DNA from: Lelliottia nimipressuralis
GTDB taxonomy: Bacteria; Pseudomonadota; Gammaproteobacteria; Enterobacterales; Enterobacteriaceae
DNA: 53,241 nt
Reading direction: 5' to 3'
NCBI RefSeq assembly: GCF_004115925.1
Contig: NZ_SDDX01000034.1
Span: 1-53,241 of the forward strand
The notes beneath the pieces were generated by a model. The model had not been told where the DNA came from, did not search any database, and worked only from the letters and a program-made list of their open reading frames with translations. This document shows positions 53,227-53,241 of this stretch, one piece after another. A program made the position numbers and the translations under genes. Position 1 is the stretch's first letter. Every line of letters begins with the position of its first letter.

Positions 53227-53239
53227 TGCTCTTTAACAA
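53227..53239 (+). promoter_or_regulatory. boxA antitermination signal of the rRNA leader
   Basis: TGCTCTTTAACAA, the exact rrn boxA bound by NusB-NusE. A small boxB-like hairpin (GCCG...CGGC, around 53201-53224) precedes it. The 16S gene would begin beyond the window. Confidence 0.93.
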
Positions 53240-53241
53240 TT

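Overview
The window is a chromosomal segment of a member of the Enterobacteriaceae. Almost every gene has a close counterpart, in the same order, in the Escherichia coli K-12 interval from the proM tRNA through hemYXDC, cyaA, uvrD, corA, metE, udp, ubiE, tat, rfaH, fadBA and trkH-hemG to the rrnA promoter. The protein sequences are near E. coli but not identical. Several K-12 genes are missing (aslA/aslB, the small yigE/F/G genes around corA) and two blocks are extra. This suggests a neighbour genus of the Enterobacter/Lelliottia/Leclercia/Citrobacter type; the genus cannot be fixed from this window.

Layout. 1-680: end of a tRNA operon (tRNA-Pro UGG), then the sRNA gene glmZ with a sigma-54 type promoter and two GlrR-type sites. 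687-4770 (minus): haem operon hemCDXY. 5116-7659: cyaA with a CRP box upstream and a TTG start. 7777-9599 (minus): an AT-rich three-gene insert, hcp / unknown toxin-like membrane protein / small membrane protein, read here as an orphan type VI secretion Hcp-effector-immunity cassette. 9839-17226: cyaY (minus), then lptM-dapF-yigA-xerC-yigB-uvrD, then corA with a leader peptide. 17309-26778: rarD, yigI, pldA, recQ, rhtC, rhtB, pldB-yigL, yigM, metR. 26894-29155: metE. 29183-33317 (minus): an inserted aryl-beta-glucoside PTS operon whose leader holds a textbook BglG/LicT RNA antiterminator and terminator. 33498-45357: dlhH-like ysgA (minus), udp, rmuC, ubiE-ubiJ-ubiB, tatABC-tatD, rfaH (minus), ubiD, fre. 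45450-48812 (minus): fadBA. 49001-52991: pepQ, yigZ, trkH, hemG. 52992-53241: rrn P1, P2 and boxA; the window stops before the 16S gene.

How the genes work together. Most are core housekeeping: early haem synthesis (hemCD) and a late step (hemG), cAMP signalling (cyaA), lysine and wall precursor synthesis (dapF), chromosome dimer resolution and repair (xerC, uvrD, recQ, rmuC), Mg and K transport (corA, trkH), methionine synthesis (metE/metR), ubiquinone synthesis (ubiE, ubiJ, ubiB, ubiD), twin-arginine export (tat) and fatty-acid degradation (fadBA under a FadR operator). The accessory parts are the Hcp cassette and the bgl-type operon. The cassette is the best candidate for an undescribed system: the middle gene has an N-terminal soluble half, then a glycine-rich hydrophobic hairpin, and its stop lies at the start of a small multi-pass membrane gene, as expected of a membrane-acting toxin with its immunity protein.

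All protein names rest on remembered family sequences and motifs, not on database searches. Where a longer reading frame exists, starts were chosen from ribosome binding sites and the remembered length of the E. coli homologue.
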